DNA of 16,823 nucleotides, taken from the NCBI GenBank assembly GCA_964371125.1, contig CAYJMY010000106.1, positions 1-16,823 on the forward strand, in the 5' to 3' direction. The notes beneath the pieces are model-generated. The model worked only from the letters and a program-made list of their open reading frames with translations, ran no database searches and had not been told where the DNA came from. The translations under genes were made by a program, and so were the position numbers. The stretch comes from DUSC01 sp964371125. GTDB lineage: Bacteria; Pseudomonadota; Alphaproteobacteria; Rhizobiales; Rhizobiaceae. Each line of letters starts with the position of its first letter. The first letter of the stretch is position 1. Positions 1 through 6,796 of this stretch are shown here, in pieces.

Positions 1-500
1 GCCTCATCCTGCGTCTGGTATTCCTTGATCTCGGCGGCACCGGTGAAGTGTTTCTTCACATAGGCGGCGTGGGTGGTCGACACCTGGACGCCGATGATCT
101 TGCCCTTCAGGCCGTCCGGCGTGGCGTCGAAGGTCTGGTCCTTGGGCCCGATCACCGCGGTCGGCGTGTTGTAGTACTTGTCGGAGAAGTCGATGGTCTT
201 CATCCGCTCCTCGGTAATCGACATCGAGTTCATGATCGCATCGATCTTCTTCGAGGTCAGCGCCGGGATCAGGCCGTCCCACGGAATCGGGGTGAGCGCG
301 CATTCGAGCTTCGCCTCGGAGCAGATCGCATTGATGATCTCGACCTCCCAGCCGGTCCAGTTGCCCGAAGCGTCGGGCGAGAAGAACGGCGGATAGGCTT
401 CCGGCGAGAAGCCGACCTTGACCGGCTCGGCACTCGCCGCGAACGCTCCAACGACCGCGAAAGCGGCGGCCGCGGCCGCCTTGATCAGCATGTTCCTCAT
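1..500 (-). CDS. Amino-acid ABC transporter substrate-binding protein, Lys/Arg/Orn type (3' end off window)
   Basis: Periplasmic solute-binding protein of bacterial family 3 that would capture a cationic amino acid, most likely arginine/ornithine/lysine or a derivative, and deliver it to an inner-membrane permease. About 166 residues are visible; the family is usually about 260, so the C-terminal third lies left of the window. The ATG at 500 is preceded by a GGAGAA ribosome site. Residues 1-24 form a signal peptide (Lys7, an Ala-rich core, cleavage after an Ala-Ser-Ala). The mature start (EPVKVGFSPEAYPPF) and the SITEERMKTIDFSDKYY segment near residues 94-110 are family hallmarks; the Arg in that segment normally binds the ligand carboxylate. 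It lies directly downstream of a HisP-type ATPase. The permeases are not in the window and presumably follow on the left. Ligand specificity within the cationic group is inferred. Confidence 0.9.
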   Translation of the reverse strand, partial: MRNMLIKAAAAAAFAVVGAFAASAEPVKVGFSPEAYPPFFSPDASGNWTGWEVEIINAICSEAKLECALTPIPWDGLIPALTSKKIDAIMNSMSITEERMKTIDFSDKYYNTPTAVIGPKDQTFDATPDGLKGKIIGVQVSTTHAAYVKKHFTGAAEIKEYQTQDE

Positions 501-549
501 GTCATTCTCCTGTCTTCTGGTTTCGTGTTCCCGTTGTCGATCTGCGCGC

Positions 550-1368
550 TCACGAGACGTTGCGCAGGAACTGCTTCAGCCTCTCCGAGCGGGGCGCGCC
601 GAACAGCTGCTCGGGCGGGCCTTCCTCCTCGACGAGGCCGTTGTAGAGGTAGACGACGTGGCTCGCGACCTCGCGGGCGAACTTCATCTCGTGCGTGACG
701 AGCACCATCGTGCGTCCCTCGCGGGCGAGGTCGGCGATGACCCTCAGCACCTCGCCGACGAGTTCGGGATCAAGCGCCGAGGTCGGCTCGTCGAAGAGCA
801 TGACGCGCGGCTGTATCGCCAGCGCGCGGGCGATGGCGGCGCGCTGCTGTTGGCCGCCGGAGAGGAAGGCCGGGTAGACGTCGCGCTTGTCGGCGAGGCC
901 GACGCGCTCGAGCAGCTTCTCGGCGGTGGCGATCGCCTCGGCGCGCGGCACGCGGAGAACATGGATCGGCACCTCGATGACGTTCTCGAGGAGCGTCATG
1001 TGGCTCCACAGGTTGAAGCTCTGGAAGACCATGCCGAGCTTCGAGCGGATCCGCTCGATCTGGCGGCGGTCGGCCGGCACGGTGTGGCCGTGGCTGTCGG
1101 CCTTGAGGCGGATCTCCTCGCCGTTGACGCGGATGATGCCGCTGGTCGGATTCTCCAGGCAGTTGATGCAGCGCAGCAGCGTCGACTTACCGGAGCCGCT
1201 GCCGCCGATGATGGCGATCACCTCGCCGTCGCGGGCCGACAGCGAGACGCCTTTCAGGACGTGGAGATTGCCGAAACGCTTGTGCAGGTTCTCGACGTGG
1301 ATGGCCTCGGCGGCGTCCTGCCCGGTCGACGCCGGGCTCTCGGGGGATGCGGCCACCGCGCCGGTCAC
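550..1368 (-). CDS. Amino-acid ABC transporter ATP-binding protein (HisP/ArtP-like)
   Basis: Cytoplasmic ATPase subunit of a polar amino-acid importer. Numbered from the chosen start (272 residues), Walker A GGSGSGKST is at about 55-63, the Q-loop Gln at 116, the signature LSGGQQQR at 169-176, Walker B VMLFDEP at 189-195 and the H-loop His at about 226. The insertion between Walker A and the Q-loop (VNGEEIRLKADSHGH) is typical of histidine/lysine-arginine-ornithine ATPases. The start is uncertain. A GTG at 1368 has a GGGAG about 10 bases upstream; an in-frame TTG at 1413 would add 15 residues without a convincing ribosome site. The conserved domain begins only at AIHVENLHKRFG, so either leaves a short variable N-terminus. 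The gene is followed after 49 bases by the periplasmic binding protein, so ATPase precedes binding protein in this operon. It is divergent from the guanidino-enzyme genes. Confidence 0.93.
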   Translation of the reverse strand: MTGAVAASPESPASTGQDAAEAIHVENLHKRFGNLHVLKGVSLSARDGEVIAIIGGSGSGKSTLLRCINCLENPTSGIIRVNGEEIRLKADSHGHTVPADRRQIERIRSKLGMVFQSFNLWSHMTLLENVIEVPIHVLRVPRAEAIATAEKLLERVGLADKRDVYPAFLSGGQQQRAAIARALAIQPRVMLFDEPTSALDPELVGEVLRVIADLAREGRTMVLVTHEMKFAREVASHVVYLYNGLVEEEGPPEQLFGAPRSERLKQFLRNVS

Positions 1369-1499
1369 GATCGACCGACTCCCAATCGTCCCGTCCGCAT
1401 GCCCGGCAAACAAGAACCCATGTACCCGTTACTCCCGGGGCGAGGATGGACCGCCCGACTTGCCTCCGTCAACCGTGCTTTTCAGGCCCATTGCCGCTA

Positions 1500-1513
1500 C
1501 CGCTGGCCAACGG
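1500..1513. promoter_or_regulatory. Candidate operator: imperfect 14-bp palindrome
   Basis: The sequence CCGCTGGCCAACGG reads as a dyad around a TGGCCA core, with six of seven pairs matching. It fills most of the spacer of the weak candidate promoter (1491-1518) and lies 38-51 bases upstream of the hydrolase start. A repressor or activator site is plausible from its position, but in such GC-rich DNA a palindrome of this length can arise by chance. Confidence 0.25.
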
Positions 1514-1540
1514 CTAGAGAAGACAGGGACGCTTCGAACA

Positions 1541-1546
1541 GGAGGA
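1541..1546 (+). promoter_or_regulatory. Ribosome binding site fixing a TTG start
   Basis: GGAGGA sits four to five bases before the TTG at 1551. The first in-frame ATG (1587) has no comparable purine-rich site, so this decides in favour of the rare TTG start. Confidence 0.7.
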
Positions 1547-1550
1547 TCGC

Positions 1551-2435
1551 TTGGACCAGAACAACCGGCGGTATGGCGCGCAATCGATGTCGGCGCCGAT
1601 CAGGCGGGTCGTCATGCGCTCTGCCGCAAGCGCCATGGCTGGCGCCGATCCCATGCGCTGGCACTATGGTCCGGGCTTCGACGCGGCGAAGGCGGGCGCA
1701 CAGCACGCCGTGCTCGCCAGCCTGGTCGCCGCCGCGGGCGCCGCGATCGAATGGCTGCCGGACGACGGCGACGGCCTCGCCGATTCGGTGTTTACCCACG
1801 ATCCGTCGTTGATGACCGACCGCGGCGCGATCATCCTCTCCATGGGCAAGGCGTTGCGCCGTCCGGAACCCGGCCTGCACGAAGAAGCCTATCGCCGTCT
1901 CGGCATCCCGATCCTCGGCCGGATCGAGGATCCCGGTCAGGTCGAGGGCGGCGACTGCGTCTGGGTCGACACGCGCACGCTCGCCGTCGGGCGCGGGGTG
2001 CGCACCAACGAGCCGGGAATCCGCCAGCTGGCGGCAATCCTCGCGCCGCTCGGCGTCGAGGTGCTCGGCTTCGACCTGCCGCTGTGGCAGGGAGAGGAAG
2101 CCTGCCTGCACCTGATGTCGGTGATCAGCCCGCTGGCCGACGACCTGGCGCTGGTCCATCCGCCGCTGCTGCCGGTCGCCTTCCACCAGCTGTTGAAGGC
2201 GCGCGGCATCCGGTTCGTCGAAGGCGATCCGGCCGAGTTCGCCGCCTCGCACGGGCTCAGCCTGAACGTGCTGCCGACGGCGCCCTGCGAAGTGATCGCC
2301 GTCGCCGGTTTCCCCAGGACCGCGGCGGCGATGGAGGCGGCGGGCTGTACGGTCGCGACCTTCGAGGCGGATGCCTTGTGCATCGCCTGCGAGGGTGGCC
2401 CGACCTGCCTGACGCGCCCGATCCTGCGCGCCTGA
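1551..2435 (+). CDS. DDAH/amidinotransferase-family guanidino hydrolase
   Basis: 294-residue protein with the beta/alpha-propeller fold of dimethylarginine dimethylaminohydrolases, arginine deiminases and amidinotransferases, which attack a guanidino carbon through a cysteine thiolate. Visible motifs are FTHDP (81-85, substrate Asp), EGGD (132-135, catalytic Glu), His187 in a CLHLMS context, and Cys286 in GGPTCLTRP near the C-terminus. The Cys-His-Glu triad therefore looks intact, and the length fits DDAH-like enzymes rather than the roughly 410-residue arginine deiminases. It starts at TTG with a strong ribosome site; an ATG at 1587 would remove 12 residues. It is the first gene of a three-gene run followed by a 2-ketoarginine decarboxylase-like enzyme, and is divergent from a cationic amino-acid importer. 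That context favours hydrolysis of arginine, methylarginine or another guanidino compound to a ureido product. The exact substrate is not determinable here. Confidence 0.85.
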   Translation: MDQNNRRYGAQSMSAPIRRVVMRSAASAMAGADPMRWHYGPGFDAAKAGAQHAVLASLVAAAGAAIEWLPDDGDGLADSVFTHDPSLMTDRGAIILSMGKALRRPEPGLHEEAYRRLGIPILGRIEDPGQVEGGDCVWVDTRTLAVGRGVRTNEPGIRQLAAILAPLGVEVLGFDLPLWQGEEACLHLMSVISPLADDLALVHPPLLPVAFHQLLKARGIRFVEGDPAEFAASHGLSLNVLPTAPCEVIAVAGFPRTAAAMEAAGCTVATFEADALCIACEGGPTCLTRPILRA

Positions 2436-2474
2436 TCGCCGGTCGCTCCTAGCCCTCGAGACACGGACCCCACG

Positions 2475-4049
2475 ATGGCCACAGTCGGCGAAGCGCTGAT
2501 TTCCCTGCTCGAAGCCCATGGCGTCGACACCGTCTTCGGCATACCGGGCGTGCATACGGTCGAGCTCTATCGCGGCCTCGCCGGATCGCACATCCGCCAC
2601 ATAACACCGCGCCACGAACAGGGCGCCGTCTTCATGGCCGACGGCTATGCGCGCGCCTGCGGCCGGCCGGGCGTCGCCTTCGTCATCACCGGTCCTGGGC
2701 TGACCAACGCCATCACTGCCATGGCCCAGGCGCGAGCGGATTCCTCGCCGGTGCTGGTCATCTCCAGCGTCAACCAGCGCGCGACACTGGGCAAGGGGCT
2801 GGGCTACCTGCACGAACTGCCCGACCAGCGCGGCCTGATGCGCACCGTCGCGCTGTCGTCGGAACGCGTCGAAGAGCCGGAGGCGCTGCAGCCGGCGATG
2901 GAGCGCGCCTTCGCGCTGCTCGCCTCGGGCCGGCCGGGGCCGGTTCACATCGAGATCCCGCTCGACGTCATGGCCCTTCCTGCGGCCGACCTGCGCCCCG
3001 TCGCGCCGATCGGGCCGGCCGCGGCCGCCGATGCCGGCGCGCTGGAGAAGGCAGCGGCCATGCTTTCGGGCGCGCGGCGGCCGCTGATCCTCGCCGGCGG
3101 CGGCGCCCGCCATGCCGACGCCGTACTCCGCGCCATGGCCGAGCGGGTCGACGCGCCGGTGGTCACCACCGCCAACGGCCGCGGCCTGCTCCACGGCCAT
3201 CCGCTCGGCGTGCACGCCAGCCCGAGCCTGCGCTCGGTCCGCCGGCTGATGGCCGAAGCGGACGTCGTGCTCGCCGTCGGCACCGAGTTCGGCCCGACCG
3301 ACTACGACATGTATGCCGACGGCGGCTTCGTGCTGCCGCCGACGCTGATCCGCATCGATATCGACCAGGCGCAGCTCGACCGCCGGGGCGCAACCCTCGC
3401 CATCCGCGCCGACAGCGCGGCGGCCCTCGCCGCGCTCGTTCGCCTGGTCCAGCCTCGCCGGGCTGACGACGGCGCGAACCGGGCCGATGCGGCGCGGCGG
3501 GCGGCCTGGAACGACCTCGAAGCCTACATGCGCGACCAGGTCGCGGCGGTGGAGGCGATCCGCGACGCCCTGCCCGGCGCGCTGATCGTCGGCGACTCCA
3601 CCCAGCCGGTCTATGCCGCCAATCTCTGGTACGACCACGACCGGCCGGGCGGCTGGTTCAACGCCGCCACCGGTTACGGCGCGCTCGGCTTCGGCGCGCC
3701 CGCCGCGATCGGCGCCGCGCTCGCCATGCCGGAAGCGCCGGTCGTCTGCCTCACCGGCGACGGCGGGCTGCAGTTCACGCTGGCCGAACTCGGCTCGTCG
3801 CTCGATGCAGACGCCCCGGTGATCTTCGTCGTGTGGAACAACCGCGGCTATCGCGAGATCGAGACGTCGATGCGCGACGCCGGCGTCGAACCGGTCGGCG
3901 TGTCGCCGGCACCGCCGGATTTCGTCACCGTGGCGAAGGCCTACGGCATGGCGGCGGAGCGCATCGAGGGTGCGGCCGCACTGCCGGCGGCGCTACGGCG
4001 AGCGCGTGCGCTGGCAGCGCCGGCATTGATCGAGATCGTGGTTTCGTAA
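2475..4049 (+). CDS. aruI: Thiamine-diphosphate decarboxylase, 5-guanidino-2-oxopentanoate decarboxylase-like
   Basis: 524-residue enzyme of the acetolactate synthase/benzoylformate decarboxylase superfamily. The N-terminal pyrimidine-binding domain (about 1-170) carries the catalytic Glu48 in RHEQGA. A central domain covers about 185-325. The C-terminal cofactor domain has the GDG (428-430) to NN (455-456) Mg/thiamine-diphosphate motif. The opening residues GIPGVHTVELYRGLAG (22-37) and ITPRHEQGAVFMADGYAR match my recollection of AruI, which decarboxylates 2-ketoarginine to 4-guanidinobutyraldehyde in the arginine transaminase pathway. The neighbouring guanidino hydrolase and basic amino-acid importer support that role. 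The 39-base gap upstream has only a weak ribosome site. No arginine aminotransferase or guanidinobutyraldehyde dehydrogenase is in the window. It could instead be a related 2-oxo-acid decarboxylase; the superfamily is certain, the substrate moderate. Confidence 0.82.
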   Translation: MATVGEALISLLEAHGVDTVFGIPGVHTVELYRGLAGSHIRHITPRHEQGAVFMADGYARACGRPGVAFVITGPGLTNAITAMAQARADSSPVLVISSVNQRATLGKGLGYLHELPDQRGLMRTVALSSERVEEPEALQPAMERAFALLASGRPGPVHIEIPLDVMALPAADLRPVAPIGPAAAADAGALEKAAAMLSGARRPLILAGGGARHADAVLRAMAERVDAPVVTTANGRGLLHGHPLGVHASPSLRSVRRLMAEADVVLAVGTEFGPTDYDMYADGGFVLPPTLIRIDIDQAQLDRRGATLAIRADSAAALAALVRLVQPRRADDGANRADAARRAAWNDLEAYMRDQVAAVEAIRDALPGALIVGDSTQPVYAANLWYDHDRPGGWFNAATGYGALGFGAPAAIGAALAMPEAPVVCLTGDGGLQFTLAELGSSLDADAPVIFVVWNNRGYREIETSMRDAGVEPVGVSPAPPDFVTVAKAYGMAAERIEGAAALPAALRRARALAAPALIEIVVS

Positions 4050-4089
4050 ACACTGGCCCGGTTCGAGCAACGCGGATCGGGAACGCGCC

Positions 4090-4992
4090 ATGTCCGACGC
4101 CGTCGATCACAGGACGATCATCGCCGGCCTCACCGCCGAACAGCGCGCCGACCTGACCGGCCGGCGCAACGGGCCGGGGCTGCTGCGGTTTGTCGTGCAC
4201 GGCGGCGCCATCCTCGGCCTCGGCGCCCTCATCCTCGCCGGCGTTCCCTACTGGCCGCTGCTGCTTCTGCCGCAGGGCATCCTGATCGTCTTCCTGTTCA
4301 CGCTGCTGCACGAATGCGTGCACGAAACCGCCTTCGCCACGCCGTGGCTGAACCGCGCCGTCGCGGCGGTCGCCGGCTTCCTCGTCATGGTTCCGGCGAC
4401 CTGGTTCCGTTACTTCCACTTCGCCCATCACCGGCACACGCACGACCCGGACAACGACCCCGAGCTGATGAGCCCCAAGCCGGAGACTCTCTGGCAGTAC
4501 GCGAAATACCTGTCGGGCGTCCCGTTGTGGATCGGCATGACGAAGACGTTCCTGCTCAACGCCGCGGGGCCGACGAACGAGCCCTACGTGCCGGAGAAAG
4601 GGCGCCGGAGAGTCCATGGAGAGGCGCGACTGACGCTCGTCCTCTATGGCGGGCTCGCCGGCGCATCGATCGCCCTGGGGATGGACGCGTTGCTCTGGAT
4701 CTGGGTGTTGCCTGCGCTGCTCGGCCAGCCGTTCCTGCGCGCCTATCTCCTCGCCGAGCATGCGCGCTGCCCGCATGTCGCCAACATGCTGGAGAACACA
4801 CGCACGACCTTCACCACCGCGCTGGTGCGCTTCGTCGCGTGGAACATGCCCTACCACGCCGAGCACCACGCCTATCCGGCCGTGCCGTTCCACCGGCTGC
4901 CGCAGTTCCACGCGGTGGTGCGCGAACACCTGCGCACGACGGAACGCGGCTACGGCCGCTTCCACAAGCGCTTCGTCGAAGGCCTGCGGTAG
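4090..4992 (+). CDS. Fatty-acid-desaturase-fold membrane diiron enzyme
   Basis: 300-residue integral membrane protein with the three histidine clusters of the desaturase/hydroxylase superfamily: HECVH (74-78), HFAHHRHTH (110-118) and HAEHH (256-260), plus a conserved His224 in LAEHARC. These ligate two irons that activate oxygen for desaturation or hydroxylation. Hydrophobic segments are visible near 32-52, 57-73, 88-106, 183-199 and 201-220. The length is short but normal for compact bacterial members. It starts at ATG 40 bases after the decarboxylase gene and is probably the last gene of the same transcript, ending 15 bases from a convergent gene. Its fold normally acts on acyl chains or other hydrophobic substrates, yet both upstream enzymes suggest guanidino chemistry. 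Whether it oxidises a guanidino compound, a lipid or something else cannot be told from sequence. Family assignment is strong; substrate unknown. Confidence 0.87.
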   Translation: MSDAVDHRTIIAGLTAEQRADLTGRRNGPGLLRFVVHGGAILGLGALILAGVPYWPLLLLPQGILIVFLFTLLHECVHETAFATPWLNRAVAAVAGFLVMVPATWFRYFHFAHHRHTHDPDNDPELMSPKPETLWQYAKYLSGVPLWIGMTKTFLLNAAGPTNEPYVPEKGRRRVHGEARLTLVLYGGLAGASIALGMDALLWIWVLPALLGQPFLRAYLLAEHARCPHVANMLENTRTTFTTALVRFVAWNMPYHAEHHAYPAVPFHRLPQFHAVVREHLRTTERGYGRFHKRFVEGLR

Positions 4993-5007
4993 CCCGGGCC
5001 GGACCCG

Positions 5008-6666
5008 CTAAGCGGACTTCGCCGCATGGCGGCCGGCGCTGCGGCCGGAAAAGATGCAGCCGCCGAGGAAGGTGCCTTCCAGCGCGTTGTAGCCGTGGTA
5101 GCCGCCGCCACCGAAACCGGACACCTCGCCCGCCGCATAGAGGCCGGGGATCGGCTCGCCCCTGGCGTCGAGGACGCGGGCGTCGAGATCCGTGTGCAGC
5201 CCGCCGAGCGTCTTGCGCGTCAGCACGTTGAGGCGAACGGCGATCAGCGGGCCGTTGGCGGGATCAAGGATGCGGTGCGGCTTGGCGGTGCGGATCAGAC
5301 GGTCGCCGACGTAGTTGCGCGCGCCGCGAATGGCGGTCACCTGCGCGTCCTTGCTGTAGGTATTGAGTATCTCGCGGTCGCGCGCCTCGATCTGCGCCTT
5401 CAACCTGTCGTGGTCGAGCGGCGCGTCGGGGGCGAGCGCGTTCATGCCGGCGACGAGGTCAGCGAGATTGTCGCGGACGACGAAATCCTCGCCGTGCTTC
5501 TTGAAGGCCTCGACCGGCGGCGGCGCGCCGGCGCCGCGGCGGCTTCTCAGCACGGCGAGCCAGCTCTTCGACGTCATATCGGGGTTCTGCTCGGAGCCCG
5601 ACAAGGCGAACTCCTTCTTGATGATCGCTTGGGTAAGCACGAACCAGGAGTGCTCGTGGCCGGTCGACAGGATGCGCTTCAGCGTGCCGAGCGTGTCGAA
5701 GCCGGGCATGAAGGGCGGCTCGAGCCGGTTGCCGAGCGCGTCGAACCAAAGCGACGACGGCCCCGGCAGGATGCGGATGCCGTGGTTCGGCCAGATCGGC
5801 GCCCAGTTCTTCAGCCCCTCGGTGTAGTGCCACATGCGGTCGGCATTGATGACGGCCGCGCCCGCCTCCTGAGTCACCGCCACCATGCGCCCGTCGACGT
5901 GGTGCGGCACGCCGGAGACCATGTTCTTCGGCGCCGGGCCGAGGCGGTCGACCGGCCAGTTTCTGCGCACCAGTTCGTGGTTGCCGCCGATGCCGCCGGA
6001 ACTGACGATGACGATCGGCGCCGACGCCTCGAACGTGCCGACGACGAGCTGGCCGGAGCGCTGGCCGCGCTCGACGGTGGAGGGCTCCAGCACATCTCCG
6101 GCGACGCCGGCGATGGCGCCGCCCGTGCGGACGAGGCGCGTGACGCGGTGGCGGAACTTCAGGACGATGCGACCCGCCGCGGCGTGGGCGTTGACGCGGC
6201 GGACGAAGGGCTCGATGGCGCCGGGGCCGGTGCCCCAGGTGATGTGGAAGCGCGGCACCGAGTTGCCGTGGCCATGGGCGAGCGCGCCGCCGCGTTCGGC
6301 CCAGCCGACGACCGGGAACCAGCGCATGCCCTGCGCATGCAGCCAGGGCCGCATCTCGCCGGCGGCGAAGTCGATATAGGCTTCCGCAACCTTGCGCGGC
6401 CAGAAATCCTCCGGGCGGTCGAACTGCGCCGACCCCATCCAGTCCTGCAGCGCCAGTTCGCGGCTGTCGCGGATCTTCAGCCGCCGCTGCTCGGGGCTGT
6501 CGACGAAGAACAGGCCGCCGAGCGACCAGAAGGCCTGGCCGCCGAGCGAATTCTCGCTCTCCTGATCAAGCAGGATGACGCGTTTTCCGGCATCGCCGAG
6601 CTCGGCGGCTGCGACCAGCCCGGCCAGCCCGCCGCCCACCACGATCACATCTGCTTTGTCGGCCAC
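5008..6666 (-). CDS. FAD-binding dehydrogenase (KstD/flavocytochrome c-like)
   Basis: 552-residue cytoplasmic flavoprotein. The N-terminus VADKADVIVVGGGLAG carries the Rossmann GGGLAG (11-16), followed by an acidic residue at the end of strand 2 (LLDQE). The C-terminus GLYAAGEVSGFGGGGYHGYN contacts FAD. The overall pattern matches the family usually annotated as FAD-binding dehydrogenase, related to 3-ketosteroid delta-1-dehydrogenase and fumarate-reductase flavoproteins, whose physiological substrate is generally unknown. No signal peptide is seen. I chose the GTG at 6666 because GAGGGGAA lies five bases upstream; an in-frame TTG at 6705 would add 13 residues. It lies 130 bases downstream of the sugar operon's last dehydrogenase, with a strong inverted repeat between, so it may be a separate unit or the operon's attenuated last gene. 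It converges on the desaturase gene. A role oxidising or reducing a carbohydrate-derived intermediate is inference only. Confidence 0.87.
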   Translation of the reverse strand: MADKADVIVVGGGLAGLVAAAELGDAGKRVILLDQESENSLGGQAFWSLGGLFFVDSPEQRRLKIRDSRELALQDWMGSAQFDRPEDFWPRKVAEAYIDFAAGEMRPWLHAQGMRWFPVVGWAERGGALAHGHGNSVPRFHITWGTGPGAIEPFVRRVNAHAAAGRIVLKFRHRVTRLVRTGGAIAGVAGDVLEPSTVERGQRSGQLVVGTFEASAPIVIVSSGGIGGNHELVRRNWPVDRLGPAPKNMVSGVPHHVDGRMVAVTQEAGAAVINADRMWHYTEGLKNWAPIWPNHGIRILPGPSSLWFDALGNRLEPPFMPGFDTLGTLKRILSTGHEHSWFVLTQAIIKKEFALSGSEQNPDMTSKSWLAVLRSRRGAGAPPPVEAFKKHGEDFVVRDNLADLVAGMNALAPDAPLDHDRLKAQIEARDREILNTYSKDAQVTAIRGARNYVGDRLIRTAKPHRILDPANGPLIAVRLNVLTRKTLGGLHTDLDARVLDARGEPIPGLYAAGEVSGFGGGGYHGYNALEGTFLGGCIFSGRSAGRHAAKSA

Positions 6667-6671
6667 GCGCG

Positions 6672-6679
6672 TTCCCCTC
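6672..6679 (-). promoter_or_regulatory. Ribosome binding site for the GTG-started flavoprotein
   Basis: On the minus strand GAGGGGAA ends five bases before the GTG at 6666. It supports this start over the in-frame TTG at 6705, which has no purine-rich site at the right distance. Confidence 0.65.
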
Positions 6680-6762
6680 GTCGCTTCGCCGCCAGTCTGG
6701 TCCAAGCCGGACGAGGCTTCAAGGGCCGCGGCGCCGATGCCCGTGCGGCGCAGCGAAACGCA

Positions 6763-6794
6763 GCATAATGTAAGCTGTCGCTTACCTTTTATGC
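6763..6794. promoter_or_regulatory. Strong bipartite inverted repeat (operator or attenuator hairpin)
   Basis: Inner arms GTAAGC (6770-6775) and GCTTAC (6780-6785) flank a TGTC centre. Outer arms GCATAA (6763-6768) and TTATGC (6789-6794) also pair, giving two six-base stems separated by a 1/3-base internal loop. It begins two bases after the stop codon of the Gfo/Idh gene and about 100 bases before the flavoprotein start. It is AT-rich compared with its surroundings. Without a following U-run on the minus strand it is not a classical terminator. A TetR- or GntR-type operator for the flavoprotein gene, or a transcript-end hairpin for the upstream operon, are both possible. Confidence 0.6.
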
Positions 6795-6796
6795 GA

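Larger units (their letters stand above)
1369..1550. promoter_or_regulatory. Divergent intergenic region between transporter and guanidino-enzyme genes
   Basis: These 182 bases separate the minus-strand amino-acid importer from the plus-strand hydrolase operon, so promoters for both must lie here or overlap the coding ends. A weak plus-strand sigma-70-like candidate is TTGCCG (1491-1496), a 16-base spacer, then GCTAGA (1513-1518). The match is poor and I give it low weight. I could not identify a convincing minus-strand promoter. No regulator gene is adjacent in the window. Confidence 0.45.

Noticed and set aside
440..490. GC-rich alternating GCG/GCC tract resembling a repeat
   Set aside because: It encodes the poly-alanine core of the binding protein's signal peptide and needs no other explanation.
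1366..1421. Short ATG frame (18 codons) upstream of the HisP-like ATPase
   Set aside because: It stops at 1366 and has no clear ribosome site or conserved features; a leader peptide cannot be supported.
1497..3638. 713-codon open frame on the minus strand opposite the hydrolase and decarboxylase genes
   Set aside because: It is antisense to two genes with clear catalytic motifs, is rich in Arg/Gly/Asp/His, and has no recognisable domain; long open antisense frames are expected at this GC content.
4991..5009. Possible bidirectional terminator in the 15-base gap between convergent genes
   Set aside because: Only a weak stem with a two-base bulge (AGC..GGG with CCC.GCT) and no T-run on either side.
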